Assembly: GCF_905171765.1 (NCBI RefSeq)
Contig: NC_053392.1
Coordinates: 39,817,114-39,881,113, forward strand
Direction of reading: 5' to 3'
Length of the DNA stretch: 64,000 nt
DNA from: Bufo bufo
Taxonomy: Eukaryota > Chordata > Amphibia > Anura > Bufonidae
Part shown: positions 45,590 through 55,908 of the stretch, one piece after another
Layout: each line of letters begins with the position of its first letter
Numbering within the stretch: position 1 is the first letter of the stretch
Translations under genes and position numbers: made by a program
The notes under the pieces: generated by a model
The model's database searches: none
What the model saw: the letters and a program-made list of their open reading frames with translations, nothing else
What the model was told of the DNA's origin: nothing

Positions 45590-47209
45590 CAGTTGCAATA
45601 AAAAGTATGTGAACCCTTTGGAATGATATGGATTTCTGCACAAATTGGTCATAAAATGTGATCTGATCTTCATCTAAGTCACAACAATAGACAATCACAG
45701 TCTGCTTAAATTAATAACACACAAAGAATTAAATGTTACCATGTTTTTATTGAACACACCATGTAAACAGTCACAGTGCAGGTGGAAAAGGTATGTGAAC
45801 CCTTGGATTTAATAACTGGTTGAACCTCCTTTGGCAGCAATAACTTCAACCAAACGTTTCCTGTAGTTGCAGATCAGACGTGCACAACGGTCAGGAGTAA
45901 TTCTTGACCATTCCTCTTTAAAGAACTGTTTCAGTTCAGCAATATTCTTGGGATGTCTGGTGCGAATCGCTTTCTTGAGGTCATGCCACAGCATCTCAAT
46001 CGGGTTGAGGTCATGACTCTGACTGGGCCACTCCAGAAGGCGTATTTTCTTCTGTTTAAGCCATTCTGTTGTTGATTTACTTCTATGCTTTGGGTCGTTG
46101 TCCTGTTGCAACACCCATCTTCTGTTGAGCTTCAGCTGGTGGACAGATGGCCTTAAGTTCTCCTGCAAAATGTCTTGATAAACTTGGGAATTCATTTTTC
46201 CTTCAATGACAGCAATCCGTCCAGGCCCTGACACAGCAAAGCAGCCCCAAACCCTGATGCCCCCACCACCATACTTCACAGTTGGGATGAGGTTTTGATG
46301 TTGGTGTGCTGTAACTCTTTTTCTCCACACATAGTGTTGTGTGTTTCTTCCAAACAACTCAACTTTGGTTTCATCTGTCCACAGAATATTTTGCCAGTAC
46401 TGCTGTGGAACATCCAGGTGCTCTTGTGCAAACTGTAAACGTGCAGCAATGTTTTTTTGGACAGCAGTGGCTTCCTCTGTGATATCCTCCCATGAAATCC
46501 ATTCTTGTTTAGTGTTTTACGTATCGTAGATTCGCTAACAGGGATGTTAGCATATGCCAGAGACTTTTGTAAGTCTTTAGCTGACACTCTAGGATTCTTC
46601 TTCACCTCATGGAGCAGTCTGCGCTGTGCTCTTGCAGTCATCTTTACAGGACGGCCACTTTTAGGGAGAGTAGCAGCAGTGTTGAACTTTCTCCATTTAT
46701 AGACAATTTGTCTTACCATGGACTGATAAACAGCAAGGCTTTTGGAGATACTTTTATAACCCTTTCCAGTTTTATGCAAGTCAACAATTCTTAATCGTAG
46801 GTCTTCTGAGAGCTCTTTTGTGCGAGGCATCATTCACATCAGGCAATGCTTCTTGTGAAAAGCAAACCCAGAACTGGCGTGTGTTTTTTATAGGGCAGGG
46901 CAGCTGTAACCAACACCTCCAATCTCATCTCATTGATTGGACTCCAGTTGGCTGACACCTCACTCCAATTAGCTCTTGGAGATGTCATTAGTCTAGGGGT
47001 TCACATACTTTTTCCACCTGCACTGTGAATGTTTACATGGTGTGTTCAATAAAAACATGGTAACATTAAATTCTTTGTGTGTTGTTAGTTTAAGCAGACT
47101 GTGATTGTCTATTGTTGCGACTTAGATGAAGATCAGATCACATTTTATGACCAATTTGTGCAGAAATCCAAATCATTGCAAAGGGTACAAATACTTTTTC
47201 TTGCAACTG
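45590..47209 (-). mobile_element. Tc1/Sleeping Beauty-like transposon, one frameshift
   Basis: Ends CAGTTGCAA...TTGCAACTG with TA at 45588-45589 and 47210-47211. Inverted repeats are about 220 bp, with an outer and inner direct repeat (GTATGTGAACCCTT). A different family from the neighbour at 43566. Confidence 0.95.
45809..46830 (-). pseudogene. Tc1/Sleeping Beauty-like transposase, homopolymer frameshift
   Basis: DDE transposase. ATG 46830 starts [20 protein letters not shown]. The first frame continues through the helix-turn-helix region and a GRPV hinge. The correct frame is lost at the A7 run (T7 on the plus strand, about 46450) right after PLLSKK. The second frame, from before 46357, gives LFGRNTQHYVWRK-like sequence, D in LQQDNDPKH and E in HDLNPIEMLW, and runs to the natural end GGSTSY. 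The first catalytic aspartate region falls in the shifted segment. The usual SPDLNP is SHDLNP here. One base change in the A run would explain the break. Confidence 0.92.
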
Positions 47210-47214
47210 TAGTA

Positions 47215-47690
47215 CATACCACTTAGGGCTCATGCATACAACCGTGTGCTGGCCGGGCCCGTGCTGCGGACCGCAAAATGATATATACAACCCGACGCGT
47301 TTCCCTTGTTCACGGGTTCATCAGGTGGTGATAGGATATAGGTGATGGATACCAACATAGATGGTATGGCATCCGTAACTCAATAACTAATGTCAGGATA
47401 CATAAATAGAAAGTATGGCATCTGCAGCTATATATACACGACATCAAATGATCTAATACCAAGACTCCAAAAATTTACAGGAGGAACATATCAGCTGTTA
47501 GACAAGAAACCTGACAGTATGCTCAAAGGATCAGCACATATCGGCAATCACGCCCGTCCCGAGGCCTACCTGAGGTTCACTGCAGATATATTCTGCAAGA
47601 ATTGCCATATAGCATAACGGGCCCACGGGTACATCCCATGCTTCCTTCAGTCCATAGATAGCCAAAAATTTTAAAGTATAAGGATCCGGT
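47215..47690 (-). repeat. PLE-type fragment with a hammerhead-like motif
   Basis: On the minus strand CTGATGA, an ACCC...GG stem region and GAAACGCGTC occur in order at about 47291-47323. This is the order of conserved hammerhead ribozyme cores with the very short stem III typical of PLE terminal repeats. The sequence around it is AT-rich with no coding region. Limits are approximate. Confidence 0.6.
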
Positions 47691-47783
47691 CATCCCAGTG
47701 CCTCAGACCTTAGTATTGCTACCTGGACTATGCACAAACTGAGCCTGCCCTGACCTTAGAATTGCTAGCTAGAATACACATGT

Positions 47784-48706
47784 TGTCACAGCCACTATCT
47801 CTGGCTGTGACCTTCCGTTCTTGCTCGTTCGGCGCTCCTCGCTGAAGTTCTGTTCCTGTGTCATTTGTGGTTCTTTATGGGTTAACTCCCCTGTGTGCTT
47901 ATTAGGAGTTAATCCTCTGTCTGCTCCATGGGTGTGGCTTCTCTGCTGCACCCATGGAACCTGTATATAAGGCTGAGGTTTCCTCAGTTCTGTGTCAGCT
48001 CTCCTGGTGTGTGTTGTCTTGTCCTGCTCCTGGTTTGTACTCTCTCTCCCATGCTGCTGACCCATGGGATCCGTGTCTGTCTGTCTGTGCTCTGTGGGTT
48101 TCCCTACTTGTTCATTCCCGTCCTCTTTCCTGTCTTTCTGTTATCTGTTCTGCCAGTTATGTTAGTTACTTTGTGTTTATTCATATGTCTGTGTTCAGCA
48201 AGCCTTTGCAGCAGAGTGGCATGACAAGGCCATGCAGTTTGCTACTGGTGGAGCAAGTCCTTCTCTGCTCATTGCCACTCCTGATCCCTTGCGTGAACTC
48301 CTGCTTGTATTATTAGTTGCCCTGTTTTGTATTTGCCTGTATGTTATGTATGCCTATGTGCCGTCGGTACCTTCTGGTACCTGTTGTCCATTCGCTCCTG
48401 CTGTCACTGTCTAGTTCACGCTCCAGAGTGGACCCTGGCAACTTCCTGCGGCAAAGCCTAACCTTACCTTCTGAGGCCCTAGTGAAAACCAGGAGTTGCT
48501 TAGTCACGCCCCTCTGGAGTATTACTAGACAGTGGCGCAGTGGGGGTTTTCTCCCACTGTGCTGACGGTACATAGAGCTCTTGTTTTGTCTGTGCTGCCT
48601 TCCCTGTTTTGTTTGTGCAATAAACTCTTATGTGTCTGTACTTGATTTCCGTTTGTTTATTGCATGACGACGCGGTGGTCTCTCCTGGGACCTCCAACTC
48701 GTGACA
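47784..48706 (+). repeat. 5' LTR
   Basis: Contains a TATA box TATATAA at 47964-47970 and a polyadenylation signal AATAAA at 48619-48624, so it reads as a plus-strand U3-R-U5. Frames translating across it (for example 47954-48316) recur identically in the other LTR and are not genes. Confidence 0.93.
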
Positions 48707-48824
48707 GAATGAACAAGTGAACTTTCACAGAGTTTTTTTGTTCTGTTTTCTGCTTATCTGTAATGTGTGTGCTTTCTGTATTCCCCTCTTTATGCTGCCT
48801 TAGGTATCGGATTTGGTTGCCTTG

Positions 48825-49570
48825 GTGTACTGGCTGCGGTGTTCTCCGTGTATGCTGGTTGCCAGGGGTGACGTCCGGTTTAACCTTTTGAGCTTGCAGT
48901 TCTGCCTACGGCCGCGTTTTCCTTTATCGGCGCAGGTATCTGCTTCTGGTCCTGGCCTCCGGAAGGGGGTGTCAGCATGTCTGACCAATTAGTTCTTGGC
49001 AGACATGCCATTCTCCAGAGGGAGAGTGGAGGGGGAGGTGTTTGCACACTGCAGTTCACCATGACTTTTGTGGCCGTGTAGGCTGGCTGCATTCCTCTTG
49101 GCGTACTGGCTGCGTTTACCGTGTAGGCTGGTTGCTAGGGGCTGCGTGCTGGCTGCGGTCGTCTTATGTGTTCTGCTTGTGTACCTCTGTACCCCTTTGA
49201 TTCTGATTTTCATTTCCTGTCTGGTTCCTGTTCCCAATCCTCCGGAAGGGGGTGTCTGCATGTCTGGCCAATCAGTTCTTGGCAGACATGTCATTCTCCG
49301 GAGGGAGAGTGGAGGGGGAGGTAACTTCTTGGTGCGGTTCACTTGACGTGTATGCCGTGTTGGCTGGCTATCTTCCCCTGGCGTACTGGCTGCGGACCCT
49401 CCGTGTAGGCTGGTTTTCAGGGGTTGGGCTGGTTGCGGTCGTCATGTGTGTTCCTGCCCTTGTACCTCGTCACCCCTTTGATTTCTGTCCCCTTGCCTGA
49501 TTTCTGTCCCCTTGCCTTCTTCCCCTTTCTGTTTGGGAGGAGAGGGGGGGGGGGCTTTGAGGGGTGGGAG
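48825..49570 (+). repeat. Internal ~280-bp tandem units of the LTR element
   Basis: Units start at GTACTGGCTGCG near 48827, 49103 and 49383. Two contain a conserved ~83-bp block (48957-49040 and 49241-49322) with CATGTCTG...CAGACATG, a potential stem-loop, followed by GGGAGAGTGGAGGGGGAGGT. Confidence 0.85.
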
Positions 49571-50489
49571 TGTCACAGCCACTATCTCTGGCTGTGACCT
49601 TCCGTTCTTGCTCGTTCGGCACTCCTCGCTGAAGTTCTGTTCCTGTGTCATTTGTGGTTCTTTATGGGTTAACTCCCCCGTGTGCTTATTAGGAGTTAAT
49701 CCTCTGTCTGCACCATGGGTGTGGCTTCTCTGCTGCACCCATGGAACCTGTATATAAGGCTGAGGTTTCCTCAGTTCTGTGTCAGCTCTCCTGGTGTGTG
49801 TTGTCTTGTCCTGCTCCTGGTTTGTACTCTCTCTCCCATGCTGCTGACCCATGGGATCCGTGTCTGTCTGTGCTCTGTGGGTTTCCCTACTTGTTCATTC
49901 CCGTCCTCTTTCCTGTCTTTCTGTTATCTGTTCTGCCAGTTATGTTAGTTACTTTGTGTTTATTCATATGTTTGTGTTCAGCAAGCCTTTGCAGCAGAGT
50001 GGCATGACAAGGCCATGCAGTTTACTACTGGTGGAGCAAGTCCTTCTCTGCTCATTGCCACTCCTGCTCCCTTGCGTGAACTCCTGCTTGTATTATTAGT
50101 TGCCCTGTTTTGTATTTGCCTGTATGTTATGTATGCCTATGTGCCGTCGGTACCTTCTGGTACCTGTTGTCCATTCGCTCCTGCTGTCACTGTCTAGTTC
50201 ACGCTCCAGAGTGGACCCTGGCAACTTCCTGCGGCAAAGCCTAACCTTACCTTCTGAGGCCCTAGTGAAAACCAGGAGTTGCTTAGTCACGCCCCTCTGG
50301 AGTATTACTAGACAGTGGCGCAGTGGGGGTTTTCTCCCACTGTGCTGACGGTACATAGAGCTCTTGTTTTGTCTGTGCTGCCTTCCCTGTTTTGTTTGTG
50401 CAATAAACTCTTATGTGTCTGTACCTGATTTCCGTTTGTTTATTGCATGACGACGCGGTGGTCTCTCCTGGGACCTCCAACTCGTGACA
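49571..50489 (+). repeat. 3' LTR
   Basis: TATATAA at 49751-49757 and AATAAA at 50402-50407. Partner of 47784-48706. Confidence 0.93.
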
Positions 50490-50494
50490 CATGT

Positions 50495-50745
50495 ACTCAA
50501 CCTGCCCTGACCTTCGACTGTGTTCAGACTACACTTTTAGTCTGAGTCCTTGGAGCTTCGAACCGGTGTTTCTGACCCCCGTCTGCCAGCTACACCAGGA
50601 CTACTCCAAGAGGTGGCAGCCTGGTTGGTTCCCTGCAGTGAAATCCAGATCCCTAAACAGGGTTTAAAGGGTGAATACCAGGGAACCATCACAACACCCT
50701 TAGGTTTAGCCCAAAGTCAGACTAGTTAGTTGGCAGAGTGTGTCC
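50495..50745 (+). repeat. Dispersed repeat interrupted by the LTR element
   Basis: Together with about 47690-47778 it forms one repeat (CTGCCCTGACCTT, CCAGATCCCT, AGGTTTAGCC). A second copy is at 53505-53840. It looks like the end of an older LTR family, but no termini were defined. Confidence 0.5.
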
Positions 50746-50769
50746 ACACCCATTGTCCGCTATACTACC

Positions 50770-52394
50770 TATGACATTGTGTAATCAAATAGTTTCAACC
50801 ACCGATTTGCGCATGGCAAATGTGGTGCCAATATTCAAAAAGTGTCCAAAAACAGAGCCTGGTAACTATAGGCCGGTAAGTTTAACATCTATTGTGGGTA
50901 AACTGTTTGAAGGTTTTCTAAGAGATGCTATCTTAGAGCATCTCAATGGAAATAAGCAAATAACGCCATATCAGCATGGCCTCATGAGGGATCGGTCATG
51001 CCAAACTAATTTAATCAGTTTCTATAAGGAGGTAAGTTCTAGACTTGACAGCGGCGAATCAATGGATGTCGTATATCTGGACTTCTCCAAAGCATTTGAC
51101 ACTGTACCACATAAAAGGTTAGTATATAAAATGAGAATGCTCGGACTGGGAGAAAATGTCTGTATGTGGGTAAGTAACTGGCTCAATGATAGAAAACAGA
51201 GGGTGGTTATTAACGGTACACACTCAGATTGGGTCACTGTCACTAGCGGAGTACCTCAGGGGTCAGTATTGGGCCCTATTCTCTTCAATATATTTATTAA
51301 TGATCTTGTAGAAGGCTTGCATTGTAAAGTATAAATTTTCGCAGATGACACTAAACTGTGTAAAGTAATTAACACTGAAGAGGACAGTATACTGTATGTG
51401 TGTGTGTATATATATATATATATACATACACACTACAGAGGACAGTATACAGCTACAGATGGATCTGGATAGACTGGAGGCTTGGGCAGAGAAGTGGCAG
51501 ATGAGGTTTAACACTGACAAATGTAAAGTTATGCACATGGGAAGGAATAATGCAAGTCACCCGTACATACTAAATGGTAAAACACTGGGTAACACTGACA
51601 TGGAAAAGGATCTAGGAATTTTAATAAACAGCAAACTAAGCTGCAAAAAACAGTGTCAGGCAGGTGCTGCCAAGGCCATTAAGATAATGGGTTGCATCAA
51701 AAGGGTCATAGATGCCTGTGATAAGAACATAGTCCTACCACTTTACAAATCGCTGTGTACAGTTCTGGGCTCCTGTAAACAAGGCAGACATAGCAGAGCT
51801 GGAGAGGGTCCAGAGGAAGGCAACTAAAGTAATAACTGGAATGGGGCAACTACAGTACCCTGAAAGATTATTAAAATTAGGGTTATTCACTTTAGAAAAA
51901 AGATGACTGAGGGGAGATCTAATAACTATGTATAAATATATCAGGGGGCAGTACAGAGATCTATCCCATCATCTATTTATCCCCAGGACTGTGACTATGA
52001 CGAGGGGACATCCTCTGCGTCTGGAGGAAAGAAGGTTTGTACACAAACATAGAAGAGGATTCTTTACGGTAAGAGCAGTGAGACTATGGAACTCTTTGCC
52101 TGAGGAGGTGGTGATGGTGAGTACAATAAAGGAATTCAAGAGGGGCCTGGATGTATTTCTGGAGTGTAATAATATTACAGGCTATAGCTACTAGAGAGGT
52201 TTTGTTGATCCAGGGAGTTATTCTGATTGCCTGATTGGAGTCGGGAAGGAATTTTTTATTCCCCTAAAGTGGGAAAAATTGGCTTCTACCTCACAGGTTT
52301 TTTTTTGCCTTCCTCTAGATCAACTTGCAGGATGACAGGCCGAACTGGATGGACAAATGTATTTTTTCGGCCTTATGTACTATGTTACTGAACA
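50770..52394 (+). mobile_element. CR1-type LINE, 5' truncated
   Basis: Carries the RT half of ORF2 followed by a ~200-bp 3' UTR (AGGGAGTTATTCTGATTGCC, CTCACAGG, CGAACTGGATGGACAAATG) ending near CTATGTTACTG. 5' truncation is normal for LINEs. Confidence 0.85.
50800..52191 (+). pseudogene. CR1 ORF2 reverse transcriptase, C-terminal part
   Basis: Copies LINE RNA at a nicked target in functional relatives. Visible in order: [74 protein letters not shown] and the catalytic box FADD at 51338-51349. A TAA at 51332-51334 lies immediately before the box. The downstream thumb region is LDRLEAWAEKWQMRFN, KCKVMHMG, and the C-terminus RAVRLWNSLPEEVVMV at about 52070-52120. Several frame changes occur between 51760 and 51930. 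A TG/TA microsatellite with a duplicated GAGGACAGTATAC sits at 51377-51450, expanding the coding region. Confidence 0.9.
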
Positions 52395-53504
52395 ATGTCA
52401 ATGTGACCAGTCTAGAAAGTCCCACAGAATATTCACTATTTTGAACCACTGAACCAGGAACAGATTTCTGCTGTCTGAATTACTCTCATAGCACTGCCCA
52501 AACTCACAGGAACCAGGAAAATGAGCTGGTCAGACATGGTTTTGGAGGAGATTAGTTAGAAGGATGTACTGTCAATGATAACTGAATTTTAATTTAATAT
52601 CATCAACCCAACAGCAGTTACACATGGCTACAATCCATTCTGGATATTGACTGGTGGGCATGGTTAATGAGTACTTTCTTTGTAATATATGCCCAATGAA
52701 GCGTCTATATTTTATGGTCGCTGGGTATTGATTGACTCCAGCACATTGTTAGCCTGATTTATCTGAATTAAGGAATGACAGGTTTCATACCCAACAAAAT
52801 GAACTCTAATTGGAGAACAGGAGAATGTGACAGTAATACACGCTGAGAAGAGGTCGTCAATATACCTGGCAGATTATAAATGTAACCTATTGTGAGGTGA
52901 TACATGAGATGCCCAGGAAAACCTATTATTGCACACAGATTACTAGCTCACAAAAATGGACACATACGGTATGGGTTTAGTGATAAGCCATATGCGATTC
53001 TATGAAACAGAACTGGAATTCATGCTGGAGGAATTTTGATGTGGGTGGTAGGGTGGAGGATGTAGGGGGGATTCTGCGAAATTATATTCTACAGTTGGGG
53101 ATATGTTTTGCGTTTATACAAAAGGGTATCCTACACTACAGACCTCAGGAAAATCTTAAAAAGCTAAAATTAGAGGTTTATCAGCTCGCCTGTCTCCAGT
53201 GATGAGTCCCAGCACATGGCTCCATCTGGGTGATGTTATGTTGGCATCCTGTGCCTACCACGGTCCATCTGCTCTAGGCGGGCACAGGCTCCTATCCTCC
53301 AGCAGTGGGTCTGTTGACTCCTGTGTCGCCTCTTGCAGTCCATAGTCTAAGAGACCTCTGGTGTGCTCACATAGGGCATGCAGTCCCTGGTGTTAACGGG
53401 CCAGCCTTTATCTTCTCCAGGAAATGGCTGGTGATACTGGGGTACTTAAGGCACATTCTCCTAGGGAAGCATGCCTCAGCAACAGTCTTCTAGTTCCTGC
53501 TATA
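52395..53504. other. Unassigned non-coding sequence
   Basis: No recognised gene or element terminus. Confidence 0.4.
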
Positions 53505-53840
53505 GATATTCTATTCCTTTTATCTGCTTGTCTACGGCCCTCTGCTCGATTTCTGACTTTGACCCTCTGCTGCTTGCCCTGACTTCAAACCTATTTCACA
53601 TATTTTCACAAACTCTGTCTGCCCTGACTTTGTCCTGTTACTGTCTTCGAGTTTGCCTTGGTACCCTGCACTGGTGTCTTTGACAACTTGGCCTGGTAGC
53701 TCCACTGTTGTAAAGTCCAGATCCCTGCACAGGGGTTAAAGGATGAATATGAGGGGACTGCCAGAATAATGCTCTTAGGTTTAGCCAAACTCAAACCGGT
53801 TGGTTGACACCGCGGTTCCACACCTACAGATCACTACAGT
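53505..53840 (+). repeat. Second copy of the dispersed LTR-associated repeat
   Basis: Shares TGCCCTGACTT, GTCCAGATCCCTGCACAGG, TTAAAGGATGAAT, CTTAGGTTTAGCC and GGTTCCACACC with 50495-50745. Confidence 0.5.
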
Positions 53841-54051
53841 TGCTAGACAATCAAACACCTCCTTCTCTAGTCTTAACCATAGCCTTACTGTATCTTCCTG
53901 CAGCTCTACTCTTCAATGCAGTGGTATTAAAACTGGCCTGGTGGCCTATTTAAAAGGAAATAAGCCTTTCATGCCTTGTCTAATTGAGGTTTATACCAAG
54001 TCCTGGCTCTTGTTCTTGTGCTATTGATTCTGACTTCTAACTGACCCTAAC
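53841..54051. other. Unassigned non-coding sequence
   Basis: Nothing recognised. Confidence 0.4.
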
Positions 54052-54066
54052 CTTATTCCTGGATAT

Positions 54067-55893
54067 ACACATATAGAAAAGAAGATGGCTTCGGCAGCAT
54101 TCCGCAATATCAAAACGATCCTTTATTCGTACCTCCAGACACAATTGGCAACGTTTCGACTGTACACCAGTCTTTGTCAAGCCTAATGACATACATTCTG
54201 GTAGGCATATATATACCCCCCACATAAAAGACACACCCAGTTACATCATCAGTACAAATCACTGCACAATAGTATACACATGTAGATATTACAACTCACA
54301 ATTAATGATATGTCCACCCCGCTCGTGTTGTTCACCTCGGCGTTCCAATGTCTGTAATGCGCAGCCGCATCTCGATGTATTTGCATACAGGAAGTATCAT
54401 ACGTTGTCATGGCTCCCGGCGGCGCACGTGTCTCCAGCCAATGTGCTGCAGGGCGCACTCACTGACGTCACAGCTTGTGCGTCCACCCCATGACCCTCAC
54501 TCAAGTGCGCACAACAGTGCGTCAATAGCGTTAGTCACGTGGGGTACGCAGCCAATGAAGACACGGCGCAAACATCAGCGCCATGGCAACGATGACGCCA
54601 CGGTCACCGCTACTTATTACATGTGTGATCTGTATCTAAAGTGACCGGGTCTATATATTACAGAGCCTCCGCTCACAGCGATAATCACATGACTATAGAG
54701 GGAAATTAATCCTGACCCCACATATACACGCACGTAACAGCAAATGGAAAAATACATAACCTCATAAGTGTGGTGCACAATAACCACACATAACCATCAT
54801 CTGGATGGTGTATCCCATATATACATCACATATGGATCATCAACATGGTCCTATGACATATAGACTAAAGACTGTTACACCGGGGATGTGCCACATATAT
54901 ATTAAAAACATGATGTCACTATACTGAGAGGACAAAACAGTGACAATCATCAATCGATGGATGCGACATTAAACTCTAAATTCAAGCCAAAAGGTTGGAG
55001 GGACCTGAGGGTATGGATCCATTTAAGTTCCTTTCTCCTCAGGATTCCCTTCCTGTCCCCATCCCTTCTCAAGTATCCTACGCTGTCGCTAAGAGGTTAT
55101 GTATTTTTCCATTTGCTGTTACGTGCGTGTATATGTGGGGTCAGGATTAATTTCCCTCTATAGTCATGTGATTATCGCTGTGAGCGGAGGCTCTGTAATA
55201 TATAGACCTGGTCACTTTAGATACAGATCACACATGTAATAAGTAGCGGTGACCATGGCGTCATCGTTGCCATGGCGCCGATGTTTGCGCCGTGTCTTCA
55301 TTGGCTGCGTACCCCACGTGACTAACGCTATTGACACACTGTTGTGCGCACTTGAGTGAGGGTCATGGGGTGGACGCACAAGCTGTGACGTCAGTGAGTG
55401 CGCCCTGCAGCACATTGGCTGGAGACACGTGCGCCGCCGGGAGCCATGACAACGTATGATACTTCCGGTATGCAAATACATTGAGATGCGGCTGCGCATT
55501 ACAGACATTGGAACGCCGAGGTGAACAACACGAGCGGGGTGGACATATCATTAACTGTGAGTTGTAATATCCACATGTGTATACTATTGTGCAGTGATTT
55601 GTACTGATGATGTAACTGGGTGTGTCTTTTATGTGGGGGGTATATATATGCCTACCAGAATGTATGTCATTAGGCTTGACAAAGACTGGTGTACAGTCGA
55701 AACGTTGCCAATTGTGTCTGGAGGTACGAATAAAGGATCGTTTTGATATTGCGGAATGCTGCCGAAGCCATCTTCTTTTCTATATGTGTATTTCATGGCC
55801 TGATGGATCAAGGGCCTATGGCTAGGCTGCTGCATTGATATAGACGCACTATCCGGATACCGTATAGTGCTGCCTCTACACTACTTTTTGCAT
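54067..55893 (-). mobile_element. Palindromic Penelope-like element with coding remnant
   Basis: Arms at about 54067-54767 and 55095-55796 (~700 bp each) are near-perfect reverse complements, separated by a ~327-bp centre and followed by a ~97-bp unpaired tail. The whole is flanked by a 15-bp duplication CTTATTCCTGGATAT (54052-54066 and 55894-55908). The arms carry a hammerhead-like terminal motif (GACTG...CAGTC then GAAACG). The centre encodes a PLE C-terminus on the minus strand. Inverted partial copies are a known outcome of PLE insertion. Confidence 0.85.
54910..55090 (-). pseudogene. PLE GIY-YIG endonuclease end (C-terminal relic)
   Basis: On the minus strand a short frame reads GILRRKELKWIHTLRSLQPF followed by GLNLEF. 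This matches the style of the C-terminus of Penelope/Neptune proteins after the GIY-YIG nuclease (aromatic-basic stretch ending in PFGLN). The rest of the RT and the GIY-YIG catalytic core are absent. Identification is from pattern memory. Confidence 0.7.
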
Positions 55894-55908
55894 CTTATTC
55901 CTGGATAT

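Larger units (their letters stand above)
47784..50489 (+). mobile_element. Non-autonomous LTR retrotransposon (no gag/pol)
   Basis: LTRs at 47784-48706 (923 bp) and 49571-50489 (919 bp) start TGTCACAGCC and end CTCGTGACA, with a 5-bp duplication CATGT at 47779-47783 and 50490-50494. I count 7 substitutions and one 4-bp indel between the LTRs, about 0.8%. The internal 864 bp has no coding sequence and consists of ~280-bp tandem units. The polypurine tract is GAGGGGTGGGAG just before 49571. Replication would need enzymes from another element. Confidence 0.93.

Noticed and set aside
47928..50356. Paired frames of 60-136 codons in both orientations
   Set aside because: They duplicate exactly between the two LTRs and lie over LTR regulatory sequence.
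54305..55551. Matching 98- and 62-codon frames on opposite strands
   Set aside because: They are mirror images created by the PLE palindrome arms.
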